Part shown: piece after piece, positions 8,234 through 19,132 of the stretch
How the letters are laid out: each line of letters starts with the position of its first letter
How positions within the stretch are numbered: position 1 is the first letter of the stretch
Origin: CAZABP01 sp964483245
GTDB lineage: Bacteria > Planctomycetota > UBA1135 > UBA2386
NCBI GenBank assembly: GCA_964483245.1
Contig: CAZABP010000025.1
Location: 3,938-67,937 of the forward strand
Direction: 5' to 3'
Length of the DNA stretch: 64,000 bases
The notes under the pieces: model-generated
What the model saw: only the letters and a program-made list of their open reading frames with translations
Told to the model about the DNA's origin: nothing
The model's database searches: none
Position numbers and translations under genes: made by a program

Positions 8234-9139
8234 TCAGCCGGTGCCGCGCGTCAACACTTCAGCGCGATCCTCGTGGATGAAGATCGTGTGTTCGGTCTGC
8301 GCGACGCGCACGCCGACTTTCTCGATCAGCGGTGGGTAGTCGACCAGGATCTTCGCGCGCTCGGCCAGCGCCAGCGCCTCCTGGACGCGCGCCAGGTCCG
8401 GCAGCCAGCGCAACAGCGTCCGCCGCGCGAACGGCAGCCGCCGCGTCTGCTGCAGTGCCTGCTCGACGTCGGCAGGGAAGCCGTCGCGCGGCTTCGGCTC
8501 GCGCTTGAGGCCGAACACCTCGGCGCGTCCCTTCGCATCGATCTGGCCTCTGCCGTCGCAAGCGAACGGTTCGCACGCGATCGTCATGTTGGCGCGCAGC
8601 CGCCCGGCGCGCGGATCCGGATAGTTCGGAATGCTCGGCGTGCAGTGGATCGTCCACCGCGCGACCCCGTGTCCGGTCAGGTTGTAGATCGGTGAGTAAC
8701 CGAACGCCTGGATCGTCGTCTCGATCTGCCGGCCGATTTCGGTGATCGATGCGCCGGGACCCATGACCGAGATCGCGTTCTCGAGCGCGGTGCGGCTCGC
8801 GGCGACGAGCGCCGAATCGGGGCCCCCTTGCAGGTCGATCGTCACCGCCGTGTCGGTGACATATCCGTCGACATGCGTGCCGAGGTCCAGCTTGACGATG
8901 TCGCCCGGCTGGATCTCGGTCGGATCGTCCGGCGCCGAGCAGTAGTGCGCGGCGATGTGATTGCGCGACAGCTGGGTCGGGAACGCCGGCTCGCCGCCGA
9001 GGTCGCGGATCATCGCCTCCGCGGTCTCGGCGATCTGCGCGAGCCGCGCACCCGGCCGGATCATCTGCTTGCAGGCGTCGCGCGTCGCCGCCGAGATCTG
9101 GCCCGAGCGGCGCAGCTTGTCGAGCTCCGGCGGCTTCAT
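8234..9139 (-). CDS. map: Type II methionine aminopeptidase
   Basis: 301 residues from the ATG at 9139. A further upstream start is possible but would overlap the preceding gene more deeply. Removes the initiator methionine from nascent proteins. The pita-bread metal ligands are visible: Asp85 (KLDLG), Asp96 (VTDTAV), His157 (TGHGV), Glu190 (ACEPF) and a C-terminal Glu in TEHTIF. The inserted helical region between His and Glu, and the archaeal/eukaryal order of motifs, place it with type II rather than the usual bacterial type I enzyme. It overlaps the upstream lipoprotein gene (ATGA) and precedes the GT4 gene by 10 bases. Confidence 0.92.
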   Translation of the reverse strand: MKPPELDKLRRSGQISAATRDACKQMIRPGARLAQIAETAEAMIRDLGGEPAFPTQLSRNHIAAHYCSAPDDPTEIQPGDIVKLDLGTHVDGYVTDTAVTIDLQGGPDSALVAASRTALENAISVMGPGASITEIGRQIETTIQAFGYSPIYNLTGHGVARWTIHCTPSIPNYPDPRAGRLRANMTIACEPFACDGRGQIDAKGRAEVFGLKREPKPRDGFPADVEQALQQTRRLPFARRTLLRWLPDLARVQEALALAERAKILVDYPPLIEKVGVRVAQTEHTIFIHEDRAEVLTRGTG

Positions 9140-10191
9140 CGCTCCCCGAGTTCCTTGCGCAACCGGATGCGCTCGATCCAACGCACGTTGCTGCGGTAGA
9201 GCGGGCTCTGCAGATCGCGGATCTCACGCTGCTGCAGCTTCAGCCGCGGCCAGACGATGGCCGCGAGCAGATTGCGGTAGCCGGCTTCGAGTCCGCGCAC
9301 GATGTCCGGCTCCCAATCGAGCCGCAGATCGATCAACCGGTCGGAGCGTCCGTCGTGCCCCGACTCCGGCCGCAGCAGCTGCAGCGCGCCGGCAACCGGC
9401 CGGTGAATCCAGGCCAACGCGCCCGGCCCGATGTCCGTGCTGTTCTGCTCGTGATGCGTGGTCGCTTCGCGCAGCGCGAGCAGGATGCGTTCGGGGAGCG
9501 GCAGGCCGTCACTGGCGACGAACGCATCGCGGGTCAGCTCGGCGAGGTCCGGGCGCACCATGCCGCTGCCGAGCACGCACAGGTCCTGCTGCTTCACGTC
9601 GCCTGTCATCGCGAGCGTGTTGGTCCCGGTGAACACCCAACAACGTCCATCCGCAGCCATCAGGCCGAGCTGCAGCGCCGCGGTCACCGGTGCGGACTGC
9701 TCGAGCTCGCGCAGGACCTGTTCGCCGTCCTTGCCCGCCGCCAGACCCTCGATGGCGCGCTGCGCCCACGTCGAGTCGGGGTAGTTGCCGCAGACGGCGA
9801 TTCCGACGCCTGCCTTGCCTGCGGTCATGAAGCCGGGGCCGGAGGGGCAGCCGGTCAGCATCCCGACTGCGAGATCCCCGGTCGCCGCGTCGCGGGCGAG
9901 GATCGTCAGGTGCGCGCAGGGGAACGGCTCGACGGATGCGTTCCTGATCGTGCGGTCCAGCTCCTGTGGGCGCGTCTCGGCAGCGGGCGACACAGTCGAA
10001 ACCGGATCCTGCGGGTCTGCAGGTGGACCAGGCGGTGCATCCGGGGACGGCGCCGTAGGCCCGGCTTCCGGCTGTGGCTCCTGCGATTGCGCCGCCGCGT
10101 CTCCCGGTCCGGGCGTCGCCGGCTCCTTCCACTTGCGGCAGGCCGGGAGGGCCAGCAGGACCAAGGCAGCGATCCAGGCACAGCGTCGCAT
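9136..10191 (-). CDS. DUF1028-like Ntn-hydrolase-fold lipoprotein
   Basis: 351 residues. A lipoprotein signal (VLLALPAC, Cys near residue 18) is followed by a Pro/Ala-rich linker of about 55 residues. Then comes a domain resembling DUF1028: TGDLAVGML, AGVGIAVCGNYPD, a GLAAGKDGEQVLREL helix, and ADGRCWVFTGTNT. DUF1028 proteins have an Ntn-hydrolase-like fold of unknown activity. The conserved part is about 180 residues; the C-terminal 120 residues are charged and probably alpha-helical. Expected to be anchored in a membrane facing the periplasm. First gene of an operon with methionine aminopeptidase and two glycosyltransferases. Confidence 0.72.
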   Translation of the reverse strand: MRRCAWIAALVLLALPACRKWKEPATPGPGDAAAQSQEPQPEAGPTAPSPDAPPGPPADPQDPVSTVSPAAETRPQELDRTIRNASVEPFPCAHLTILARDAATGDLAVGMLTGCPSGPGFMTAGKAGVGIAVCGNYPDSTWAQRAIEGLAAGKDGEQVLRELEQSAPVTAALQLGLMAADGRCWVFTGTNTLAMTGDVKQQDLCVLGSGMVRPDLAELTRDAFVASDGLPLPERILLALREATTHHEQNSTDIGPGALAWIHRPVAGALQLLRPESGHDGRSDRLIDLRLDWEPDIVRGLEAGYRNLLAAIVWPRLKLQQREIRDLQSPLYRSNVRWIERIRLRKELGER

Positions 10192-10255
10192 GGCGGCACT
10201 TCTTAGCCGGAGGAGCCGACCCGCGCAGGCGCAGAATCCGCGCGGTCGTGCCGGC

Positions 10256-10453
10256 TCACGGCTCCGGGCGACGCCACCGCCACAGCAGCAGCAAGGCCAG
10301 CAGCGCCAGCAGCGTCAGCGGATGCGCCAGTGCCCGCAGGACCCCGCCGGCGGCGGGGCTGACGGCGCCGAGCCCCTTGCCGATCAGCAGCAGGATCCCG
10401 ATCGCCAGCAGCAGGATCAGCAGATCGCGGAGCAGCCGCGCGCCGGAGTTCAT
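10256..10453 (-). CDS. Small membrane protein (65 aa)
   Basis: 65 residues with two hydrophobic helices (LLILLLAIGILLLIGKG and LTLLALLALLLLW) and a basic C-terminus. The ATG overlaps the stop of the glycine C-acetyltransferase gene (ATGA), which supports translation. No family is recognised. Confidence 0.6.
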   Translation of the reverse strand: MNSGARLLRDLLILLLAIGILLLIGKGLGAVSPAAGGVLRALAHPLTLLALLALLLLWRWRRPEP

Positions 10454-11658
10454 GCACGCTTGGCCACGCCGAGCTCGCGTCCGACCTTCGTGAACGCAGC
10501 GACCGCGTGATCCAGATCCGCCGGCTCGTGCGCTGCACTGATCTGCACCCGGATCCGCGCCTGCCCCTTGGGCACGACCGGATACGAGAAACCGATCACG
10601 TACACCCCTTCGTCCAGCAGCCGGCGCGCCATCTCGACCGCCAGCTTCGCGTCGCCGAGCATGATCGGCACGATCGGGTGCTGCCCTTCCTTGATCGCGA
10701 ATCCGGCAGCCGTCATCGCGCGGCGGAAGCGCTCGGTGTTGGCCGCCAGCTTGTCGCGCAGCGCCGTCGTCGCCGACAGCCGGTCGATGCAGGCCATCGT
10801 CGCGCCGACGATCGCCGGCGCGAGCGTGTTGCTGAACAGATACGGCCGCGAGCGCTGGCGCAGCAGCTCGATGATCTCCCGCCGGCCGGACGTGAATCCG
10901 CCGGACGCGCCACCCAGCGCCTTGCCGAACGTCGACGTGATGACGTCGATCCGCTCCTGCACTCCGTGGAACTCCGGCGTGCCGCGTCCGGTCGGGCCGA
11001 AGAAGCCGGTCGCATGGCTGTCGTCGACGACGACCAGCGCGTCGTGCTGCTCGGCCAGGTCGCAGATCTCCGGCAGCTTCGCGACGTAGCCGTCCATGCT
11101 GAACACGCCGTCGGTGACGACGATCCGCGAGCGCGCGCCGGCCGCTTCGCGCAGGCAGCGCTCGAGCTCCGCCTTGTCGCCGTTCGCATAGCGCAGCCGC
11201 TGCGCCTTGCTGAGCCGCACGCCATCGATGATCGATGCGTGGTTCAGCGCGTCGCTGATGATCGCGTCCTCCGGCCCGGTCAGCGTCTCGAACAGCCCGC
11301 CGTTCGCATCGAAGCAGGACGTGTAGAGGATCGTGTCCTCGGTGCCGAGGAAGGCCGACACCTTCTGCTCGAGCTGCTTGTGCACGTCCTGCGTGCCGCA
11401 GATGAAGCGCACGCTGGACAGCCCGAGCCCGTGGCTGTCGATCATCTGCTGCGCCGCCTCGCGCAGGCCCGGATCGTTGGCGAGGCCCAGATAGTTGTTG
11501 GCGCACAGACACAGCACCCTGCGTCCCGCGACCTCGATGTGGGCGCCCTGCGGGCTCTGCAGGATGCGTTCTTCCTTGTAGAGCCCCTGGTCGCGGATCT
11601 CCTGGAGCTCGGCCCGGATGCGGTTGCGGATCGTTTCGTACATCGGTCGACGCGGCAT
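10450..11658 (-). CDS. kbl: Glycine C-acetyltransferase (2-amino-3-ketobutyrate CoA ligase)
   Basis: 402 residues, near full-length match to Kbl. A PLP enzyme that cleaves 2-amino-3-ketobutyrate with CoA to glycine and acetyl-CoA in threonine catabolism. Diagnostic stretches: CANNYLGLAN, SVRFICGTQD, YTSCFDANGG, SDALNHASIIDGVRL, DDSHATGFFG, and the PLP lysine in TFGKALGGASGG, then RPYLFSNTL. The ATG at 11658 has an AAGGGGA ribosome-binding site about 8 bases upstream; an ATG at 11643 is a poorer alternative. The usual partner, threonine dehydrogenase, is not in this window. Followed by a 65-residue membrane protein gene. Confidence 0.96.
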   Translation of the reverse strand: MPRRPMYETIRNRIRAELQEIRDQGLYKEERILQSPQGAHIEVAGRRVLCLCANNYLGLANDPGLREAAQQMIDSHGLGLSSVRFICGTQDVHKQLEQKVSAFLGTEDTILYTSCFDANGGLFETLTGPEDAIISDALNHASIIDGVRLSKAQRLRYANGDKAELERCLREAAGARSRIVVTDGVFSMDGYVAKLPEICDLAEQHDALVVVDDSHATGFFGPTGRGTPEFHGVQERIDVITSTFGKALGGASGGFTSGRREIIELLRQRSRPYLFSNTLAPAIVGATMACIDRLSATTALRDKLAANTERFRRAMTAAGFAIKEGQHPIVPIMLGDAKLAVEMARRLLDEGVYVIGFSYPVVPKGQARIRVQISAAHEPADLDHAVAAFTKVGRELGVAKRA

Positions 11659-11707
11659 TCTGCGTCCCCTTGGGTCGCGCGGCCACCGGCTTATGCTGCG
11701 CGCGACG

Positions 11708-12130
11708 ATGCGCGCGCTCTGGACTCCTTTGCTGTTGGTGGCATGCCAGACACCGCCGCCGGCGGAGACACCGCTCGCGCCGCGGCCCGTGCAGGAGCTC
11801 GCCAGCTGGGAGCTGCGGCATCGGGAGCAGCCGGTCGGCCGGCTGATCCTGCTCGAGATCCAGGATCCACAGGCGCCAGAGCGCTGGTACCGCGTCGAGA
11901 ACGAGGCGCGCCAGTGGGTCGGGTGGGTCAGTCCGACCGGACGGTTCTGGCGGCGCGTGCCGTTCGCCGAACGCGAGCAGTTCGTCGGCGTCTATCCGAT
12001 GGCCGAAGGGCTCGCGCGGCTGCTCGAGCTCGAGGGCACGGTCGCCATCGAGGATGCTCCCGCGCGCGAGCCGCGCGACGCCGCCGAAGCCGCGCTGCGC
12101 GACCGCACCGAACCACGCGACCGACGATGA
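11708..12130 (+). CDS. Lipoprotein of unknown function
   Basis: 140 residues from the ATG at 11708, which gives a compact lipoprotein signal (LLLVAC, Cys near residue 13). The mature part is Pro-rich at first and then has an aromatic beta-rich segment (WELRHREQPVGRL, RWYRVENEARQWVGW). No family is recognised. A TATGCT box lies at 11692-11697, ten bases before the start. The stop overlaps the thioesterase start (ATGA). Confidence 0.65.
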   Translation: MRALWTPLLLVACQTPPPAETPLAPRPVQELASWELRHREQPVGRLILLEIQDPQAPERWYRVENEARQWVGWVSPTGRFWRRVPFAEREQFVGVYPMAEGLARLLELEGTVAIEDAPAREPRDAAEAALRDRTEPRDRR

Positions 12131-12603
12131 CCGACACACCTGGCCGCCTCTGCTCCGCCTCGAAGGTGGAGATGACCGAGATCGTCTTCCCCAACGACGC
12201 CAACCCGCTCGGCAACGTCATGGGGGGCCGCGTCATGCAGTGGGTCGACATCTGCGCCGCGATCGCGGCCGGCCGCCACGCGCGCACCCCGGTCGTGACG
12301 GCGAGCGTCGACCGGATCGACTTCCACCGCCCGGTCCGCGTCGGCGGGATCCTGGTGCTGTATGCCGCGGTCAACTTCGCGGGCCGCACGTCGATGGAGA
12401 TCGGCGTCAAGGTGTTCAACGAAGACCGCGCGACCGGCACGCGCAGTCACGTCGCGTCCGCCTACCTGACGTTCGTCTCGCTCGACCCCGACAACGGCAT
12501 GCCGCGCCCGGTCCCGCCGCTGATCCCGGAGACAGCCGAGGAGAAGCGCCGCTTCGCCGATGCCGAGCGCCGCCGCGCCGAGCGGCTGCGGAGCCGCGGC
12601 TGA
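12127..12603 (+). CDS. Acyl-CoA thioesterase, hotdog fold (YciA/BACH type)
   Basis: 158 residues. Hydrolyses acyl-CoA to free acid and CoA. Family features: NPLGNVMGGRVMQWVD with the catalytic Asn and Asp of the cytosolic acyl-CoA hydrolases, TASVDRIDFHRPVRVGG, and the third strand ending SAYLTFVSLD. Soluble and probably hexameric as in the family. Translationally coupled to the upstream lipoprotein gene by a 4-base overlap. The substrate chain length is not readable. Confidence 0.9.
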   Translation: MTDTPGRLCSASKVEMTEIVFPNDANPLGNVMGGRVMQWVDICAAIAAGRHARTPVVTASVDRIDFHRPVRVGGILVLYAAVNFAGRTSMEIGVKVFNEDRATGTRSHVASAYLTFVSLDPDNGMPRPVPPLIPETAEEKRRFADAERRRAERLRSRG

Positions 12604-12673
12604 GCCGCGGGCCGGCCCCGGAATCCCCTCCGCCCTTCCCCGCCACGGGCGCCTGGGTATGGTGCCCGCCCCC

Positions 12674-13129
12674 ATGCTCGAGGACTTCTCCGAGAAGGCG
12701 AAGGCGGCGGTCGAGGCGGCCAAGGAGCTCGCGCAGCGGCTCGGCGACCAGTCGGTCGCGACCGGCCACCTGATCTACGGCCTGACGGTCGACCAGTCGG
12801 TCAGCCTGCACCATCTGTTCAAGGACCTGAACGTGACCCCCGACATGTTCGAGGGTTACGTGCAGAGCCTGCCGCGGGAGCCGGAGGTCATGCGGGACGC
12901 GCCGTTCAACCGCCACGTCATGACCGTGTTCGAACGCGGGCGCGAATGCGCCAAGAGCCTGGGCAGCAAGCAGGTGCTGCCGGAGCACCTCGCGGTCGCG
13001 TTGATGTCGGTCAAGGCCGGCTCCTGCTACGAGACGTTGAAGGAGTTCTCGATCGACCCGGACTACGTCCGCGTGCTGGTCATGGAATCGCTCGGACTCG
13101 AAGCCGAAGCGGCACCAGACTGGTTCTGA
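12674..13129 (+). CDS. Stand-alone Clp N-terminal domain protein
   Basis: 151 residues from the ATG at 12674. It consists of a Clp_N-type double helical repeat: FSEKAKAAVEAAKELAQRLGDQSVATGHLIYGL, then VFERGRECAKSLGSKQVLPEHLAVAL. These repeats normally form the substrate and adaptor docking domain of ClpA, ClpB or ClpC. No ATPase module follows, so this is an adaptor-like single domain, similar in layout to ClpS/Clp_N accessory proteins. A TATGGT box lies at 12658-12663. Its partner unfoldase is not in the window. Confidence 0.85.
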   Translation: MLEDFSEKAKAAVEAAKELAQRLGDQSVATGHLIYGLTVDQSVSLHHLFKDLNVTPDMFEGYVQSLPREPEVMRDAPFNRHVMTVFERGRECAKSLGSKQVLPEHLAVALMSVKAGSCYETLKEFSIDPDYVRVLVMESLGLEAEAAPDWF

Positions 13130-13243
13130 GCCTCTCGTCGCACGCTGACCATCCTGCCGCGGACGGCAGAGCGTGATCCGTGTCAGGCTTCGCCAGGCCA
13201 CGGGCTAGGATTTCGCGCCCCCAATCCCCCCAAGGAGGCCACG

Positions 13244-13813
13244 ATGGTCAGCAGGTTCTGGGTCGCGGCGGGCGCCGCCGCGATGCTCGCGAGTTGCGGC
13301 AGCGTTGCCCTGCGCAGCGACGAAGCGTTGATCGCCGAGTCGGTCGAGCTGCAGGTGGACGCGAGCGGCAAGATCCTCGAAGTCGAGTACCACGTCACCC
13401 CGGAGATGGTCCCGCAGCCGGTGCGCGATGCGATGGACAAGCTGCACCCCGGCGGGCGCGCCAGCGGCGCCGAGAAGGAGTACGTCGGCAGCACGCTGTA
13501 CTGGGAGCTGACGAAGACGATCGACGGCCGCGCGGTCGAAGCGATGTTCCTGCCGGATGGCAGGCTGCATCAGGAGGAGGTCGAGATCCCGGCCAGCGAA
13601 GTCCCGCAGGCGGCGCAGACGACGGCCCGCAACAGGCTCGGCGGCAACGTCGAGAAGTGGGAGGTCGTGCGCGACATGCAGCGCACGCCGTTCGAGTACC
13701 ACGCCAAAGGCACGCGCAACGGCAAGAAGTACAAGCTGATGATCGGATCCGGCGGCGAGCTGCTCGGCTCGGTGCGCGAAGTGCCGGCCGAGATCGAGGT
13801 GCCGGATCGGTGA
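13244..13813 (+). CDS. PepSY-like lipoprotein
   Basis: 189 residues. Lipoprotein signal (AAMLASC, Cys at residue 18). The rest shows two PepSY-like halves of the kind found in putative beta-lactamase-inhibitor-like domains (VELQVDASGKILEVEYHV with VPQPVRDAMDKL, then LPDGRLHQEEVEIPASEVPQAAQTTA). The start is firm: AAGGAGG lies about 5 bases before the ATG, a rare strong ribosome-binding site in this window. TAGGAT at 13206 may be its -10 box. Probably a periplasmic binding or inhibitory module; no target is evident. Confidence 0.75.
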   Translation: MVSRFWVAAGAAAMLASCGSVALRSDEALIAESVELQVDASGKILEVEYHVTPEMVPQPVRDAMDKLHPGGRASGAEKEYVGSTLYWELTKTIDGRAVEAMFLPDGRLHQEEVEIPASEVPQAAQTTARNRLGGNVEKWEVVRDMQRTPFEYHAKGTRNGKKYKLMIGSGGELLGSVREVPAEIEVPDR

Positions 13814-13823
13814 CCCGCGCCGG

Positions 13824-15581
13824 CTACGGCTCGCTGGCGTGGCCGCGGCGCTCGACCTCGAGCTCCGTCATCTGCCGCAGCAGCTCGTCCGGATCCTGGA
13901 TCGCGGCGTGCGTGGTCTTGCCGATGCTCAGATACGCCGTCGGCCGGTCCTGCACCGAGTAGCCGGAGCGGCCGAGCAGGATCGGATCGCTCTGCGGGTC
14001 GAGCGTCTGCACGATCCGCGACGGCACGTACGGCGTCAGCGATGCGCGCCGCAGCGCGTCGGTCGCGTCGTGTCCGCGCGGGCCGATGATCGTCACGAAC
14101 AGCGGCGGGTAGAAGATCAGATCCACCGCGCGCCCGTAGCCGGCGACGTAGTACCCGTACTCCTTGTAGTCGCTGGCGAACGCTTCGAGCGTGCCGACGG
14201 CGGCGTCGTAGAACTCCGGCCGGCGCGACAGATACGACAGCCGCACCAGCGCCTCCGCCATGACCGAGTTCTCGAGGATGCTGCGGTTGCGCCGTTGCAT
14301 CGAGCCGCGTCCGCCGCCATCGCCACGGATGTCGTAGAACCCGCCGCCGGGTGCCGCCTGCCGTGAGATCGCGTGGTCGGCGATCTTCTCGGCCGGCAGC
14401 AGCAGATCGGCGTCGCCGGTGTGCTGCGAGGCATCGACGAGTGCGCGGATCAGATACGCCTCGTCGGTCAGCAGGTCCGGCAGGTGGTAGGTGCCGTCCC
14501 AGTAGTGGAACACGGTGCCGTCCCCTTCGAGCAGGTTCTCGAGCAGGAACTGCAGGGTGCGCATCGCGTGCTCGCGCAGCTCCGGCCGGCCGAGCACGAC
14601 CGCAGCCTTCAGCAGGCCGGAGACGGCCATCCCGTTCTGGTTGGTGTAGATCGTGCGGTCGAGCCGCGGCGGTGCGCGCCGGCGCCGACCCTCGAGGTCG
14701 AGCGCGTAGTAGTTCGCGTCGGCATCCTGCGAGCCGAAGAAGCAGCCGGTCTCCGGATCGCGCATGAACTCCAGCATCCAGCGCACGATCCCCTCCGCCG
14801 TGCGCCGGTAGGCCGGCTGCCGGAACACCTGCGACGCCTCCAGGTAGCAGCGCAGGCGCGCGACGTTGTTGTCGAGCACCTTCTCGTGGTCCGGCGTGCG
14901 CCAGTCCGGCGTGCGCGAGTAGCGGAAGAACCCGCCATCTACGATGTCGTGGATCGTCCCCTCCATCATCCGGTCCAACGTGACCGTCACGACCTCACGC
15001 ATCCGCTCGTCGCCGCGCTTGACGACGTTGACCAGCGCGAAGTCGATCGCCTCGGGATGCGGGAACTTCGCGCTCTCGCCGAACCCACCGTGGCGGTGGT
15101 CGAACTTCTCGTAGATCGCATCCACGATGTCGTCGACCATGCGCTGGTTCAGCGGGGAGCTCGGCCGGCGCAGGTCCTTCTCCGCCTTGACCTGCAGCAG
15201 CTTCTGCACGCCGCGTTCGATCTCCTGCTTGTGCCGCGTGTAGTGCTCGGCGACGCGCCGCAACTGCGCCAACAGCTCGGTCGAGGTCAGGAAGTTGTCG
15301 TTGCCGATCAGCTCACCGCCCGGCGTCAGGTACGCCAGCGTCGGCCAGCCGCCGGCGCCGTAGCGCTCGTTGACGTCCGGGCGCCGCTCGGCGTCGGCGC
15401 GGACCGGGAGGAACTTCGCACCGATCGCCTCGGCGACCTCCGGGTCGGCGAGCGTCGTCTGCAGCAGTTCCTTGCAGTGCGCGCACCATGGGGCGGTGAT
15501 CAGCAGCAGGATCGGGCGATCCTGCTTGCGGGCTTGTTCGAACACCGAAGTGTCGAACTCCTGCCACTCGAGCTGGGCCAT
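13824..15581 (-). CDS. Thioredoxin domain protein, SPATA20/YyaL (DUF255) family
   Basis: 585 residues. Residues 1-130 form a thioredoxin-like domain with APWCAHCKELL (Cys33 and Cys36) and the cis-Pro in GGWPTLAYL. The rest is an (alpha/alpha) barrel like that of the SPATA20/YyaL family: DHRHGGFGESAKFPHPE, DGGFFRYSRTPDWRTPDHEKVLDNNV, TNQNGMAVSGLLKA, and a C-terminal thioredoxin-like tail LGRSGYSVQDRPTAYLS. Cytoplasmic; the family is linked to redox or cellulase-like folds, but its reaction is unsettled. It is shorter than the typical 650-700 residues. It converges on the PepSY-like gene. Confidence 0.88.
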   Translation of the reverse strand: MAQLEWQEFDTSVFEQARKQDRPILLLITAPWCAHCKELLQTTLADPEVAEAIGAKFLPVRADAERRPDVNERYGAGGWPTLAYLTPGGELIGNDNFLTSTELLAQLRRVAEHYTRHKQEIERGVQKLLQVKAEKDLRRPSSPLNQRMVDDIVDAIYEKFDHRHGGFGESAKFPHPEAIDFALVNVVKRGDERMREVVTVTLDRMMEGTIHDIVDGGFFRYSRTPDWRTPDHEKVLDNNVARLRCYLEASQVFRQPAYRRTAEGIVRWMLEFMRDPETGCFFGSQDADANYYALDLEGRRRRAPPRLDRTIYTNQNGMAVSGLLKAAVVLGRPELREHAMRTLQFLLENLLEGDGTVFHYWDGTYHLPDLLTDEAYLIRALVDASQHTGDADLLLPAEKIADHAISRQAAPGGGFYDIRGDGGGRGSMQRRNRSILENSVMAEALVRLSYLSRRPEFYDAAVGTLEAFASDYKEYGYYVAGYGRAVDLIFYPPLFVTIIGPRGHDATDALRRASLTPYVPSRIVQTLDPQSDPILLGRSGYSVQDRPTAYLSIGKTTHAAIQDPDELLRQMTELEVERRGHASEP

Positions 15582-15617
15582 CGGTCGGTTTCGGCCTCCG
15601 CGTGGACTGATCGACGT

Positions 15618-16130
15618 TCAGGCGCCGCCGGTTGAGCCGCGGGGCTGCTCCGGCTCGTCGGCGTCGACCGGACCGAGGTCCGGCAGGTCGTGGAACGGGC
15701 CGGTGGCACGGCCGCGCGCGGCTGGCTGCGCCGGTCGCGCCGCCGGGCTGAACGCCACGCGCGGAGCGTCGGCCCACAGCCCCTCGAGGTCGTAGAACGA
15801 CCGCGATTCCGCCTCGAACAGGTGCACGACGACCTCGTCGAAGTCGATCAGCACCCACTGCGATCTGCCCTCGGTGCCGGCCGCGTTGCGGCGCAGGCGT
15901 CCCTGTTGCTTCATAGACAGGCTCAGTTGATCCGCCATGGCGTGGGCGTGCCTTGCATTGCGCGCACTCGCGATCACGAAGTAGTCCGCGATGACCAGCG
16001 GACCGGAGATGTCGAGGATCGTGATCTGCTCGGCCTGCAGGTCGTGCAACAGCTGCGCCACCTCGAGGGCGAACGCGCGGGAAGCGGAGAGATCGTGGCG
16101 TGGGGCGACCGAAGGCTTCGCTGTTCTCAA
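15618..16130 (-). CDS. rsfS: Ribosome silencing factor RsfS
   Basis: 170 residues. RsfS binds ribosomal protein uL14 on the 50S subunit and blocks subunit joining in slow growth. The core (about residues 20-120) has ILDISGPLVIADYFVIASARNARHAHAMAD, SQWVLIDFDEVVVHLFEAESRSFYDLEGLWADAP, which is characteristic. The C-terminal 45 residues are a Pro/Ala-rich extension. The only reasonable start is a TTG at 16130, and a TATCCT box lies nine bases before it, so the mRNA may be leaderless. No nadD or proB neighbour is present. Confidence 0.92.
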   Translation of the reverse strand: MRTAKPSVAPRHDLSASRAFALEVAQLLHDLQAEQITILDISGPLVIADYFVIASARNARHAHAMADQLSLSMKQQGRLRRNAAGTEGRSQWVLIDFDEVVVHLFEAESRSFYDLEGLWADAPRVAFSPAARPAQPAARGRATGPFHDLPDLGPVDADEPEQPRGSTGGA

Positions 16131-16209
16131 GGTGCGCGGAGGATAACCCAGCCCACCAGACGTGGGCAGGCCCCCGCGACGGTCGTCAGCCGCTGCTGCT
16201 GCCGGCCGT

Positions 16210-18267
<2,058 letters not shown>

Positions 18268-18383
18268 GACGCGCTCGGATTGCGAAGAGGCTGGTCAGCG
18301 CGACCAGAAGGGCGGGGGACCATAGCGGCGCGGTACGGGCCGGACAACGATTCCGCGCGCCCGCGGGCGCGCCGGCCTGCACG

Positions 18384-19130
18384 TCAGTCGGCCGGCGGCG
18401 GCAGCGGCGGTTCCTGGATCGTCGGGGGCGTCGGCGGGGGCGTCGGCAGCGGTGTGCTCGCGGCTGCCGGCGGCTCGGCCCGGGCGCGTGGATTGACGTA
18501 GGTCTCCGACTCGAGCACCAGCCGCGCGAGCCGCCGGCGGCGGCGCAGCCGCAGCCAGAGCCACAACGCGGCGACGGCGCCGGCGACGAGCGTGCCGATC
18601 AACACGCTGCGTTCGGCGCGCACGATCGTGTCGATCGTCGAGTCGATGAACGGACCGGTCACGTAGCCGATCCACACGAGCAGCGGTGCGCTGACGGTGA
18701 TCCCGGCGAGGTCGAGCAGCAGGAACCGCTTCAGGCTCATGCGCATCGTGCCGGCGGTGAAGAACGCGACGACGCGGATCCCGGGGATGAACCGCGCGAC
18801 GATGATCACGAGGTCGCCACGCCGCCGGAACCAGACGTCGAACTTCGCCAGCCGCCGTGGATTGACGATCATCCGCAACCAACGGATGCGCAGCAGCCGC
18901 GCGCCGAACACGCGTCCGAGCAGGAACGGGACCGCGTCGCCGAGCAGGATCGCCGCGCCGCAGACGCCGATCATCGCCGGCAGGTCGGCGTGCCCCTTGA
19001 AGCAGACGTAGCCGGCGGCGACGAGCACGAGCTCTTCCGGCAACGGCAGCCCGAGCCCGCACAGCACGAACACGACCGCGACGCTCGGATACGGCAGCTT
19101 CGTGAACGTCTCGACCAGCCAGTCGAACAT
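18384..19130 (-). CDS. DedA family membrane protein
   Basis: 248 residues. DedA-type proteins are polytopic inner-membrane proteins implicated in lipid (undecaprenyl phosphate) flipping. Visible: GLGLPLPEELVLVAAGY, the reentrant-loop region, FRRRGDLVIIVARFIPGIRVVAFFTAGTMRMSL with the conserved Arg residues, and four to five hydrophobic segments. The last 50 residues are a charged stretch followed by a Pro-rich tail that is unusual for the family. Start at 19130, two bases after the stop of the upstream gene, so it is the last gene of the ABC operon. Confidence 0.9.
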   Translation of the reverse strand: MFDWLVETFTKLPYPSVAVVFVLCGLGLPLPEELVLVAAGYVCFKGHADLPAMIGVCGAAILLGDAVPFLLGRVFGARLLRIRWLRMIVNPRRLAKFDVWFRRRGDLVIIVARFIPGIRVVAFFTAGTMRMSLKRFLLLDLAGITVSAPLLVWIGYVTGPFIDSTIDTIVRAERSVLIGTLVAGAVAALWLWLRLRRRRRLARLVLESETYVNPRARAEPPAAASTPLPTPPPTPPTIQEPPLPPPAD

Positions 19131-19132
19131 CG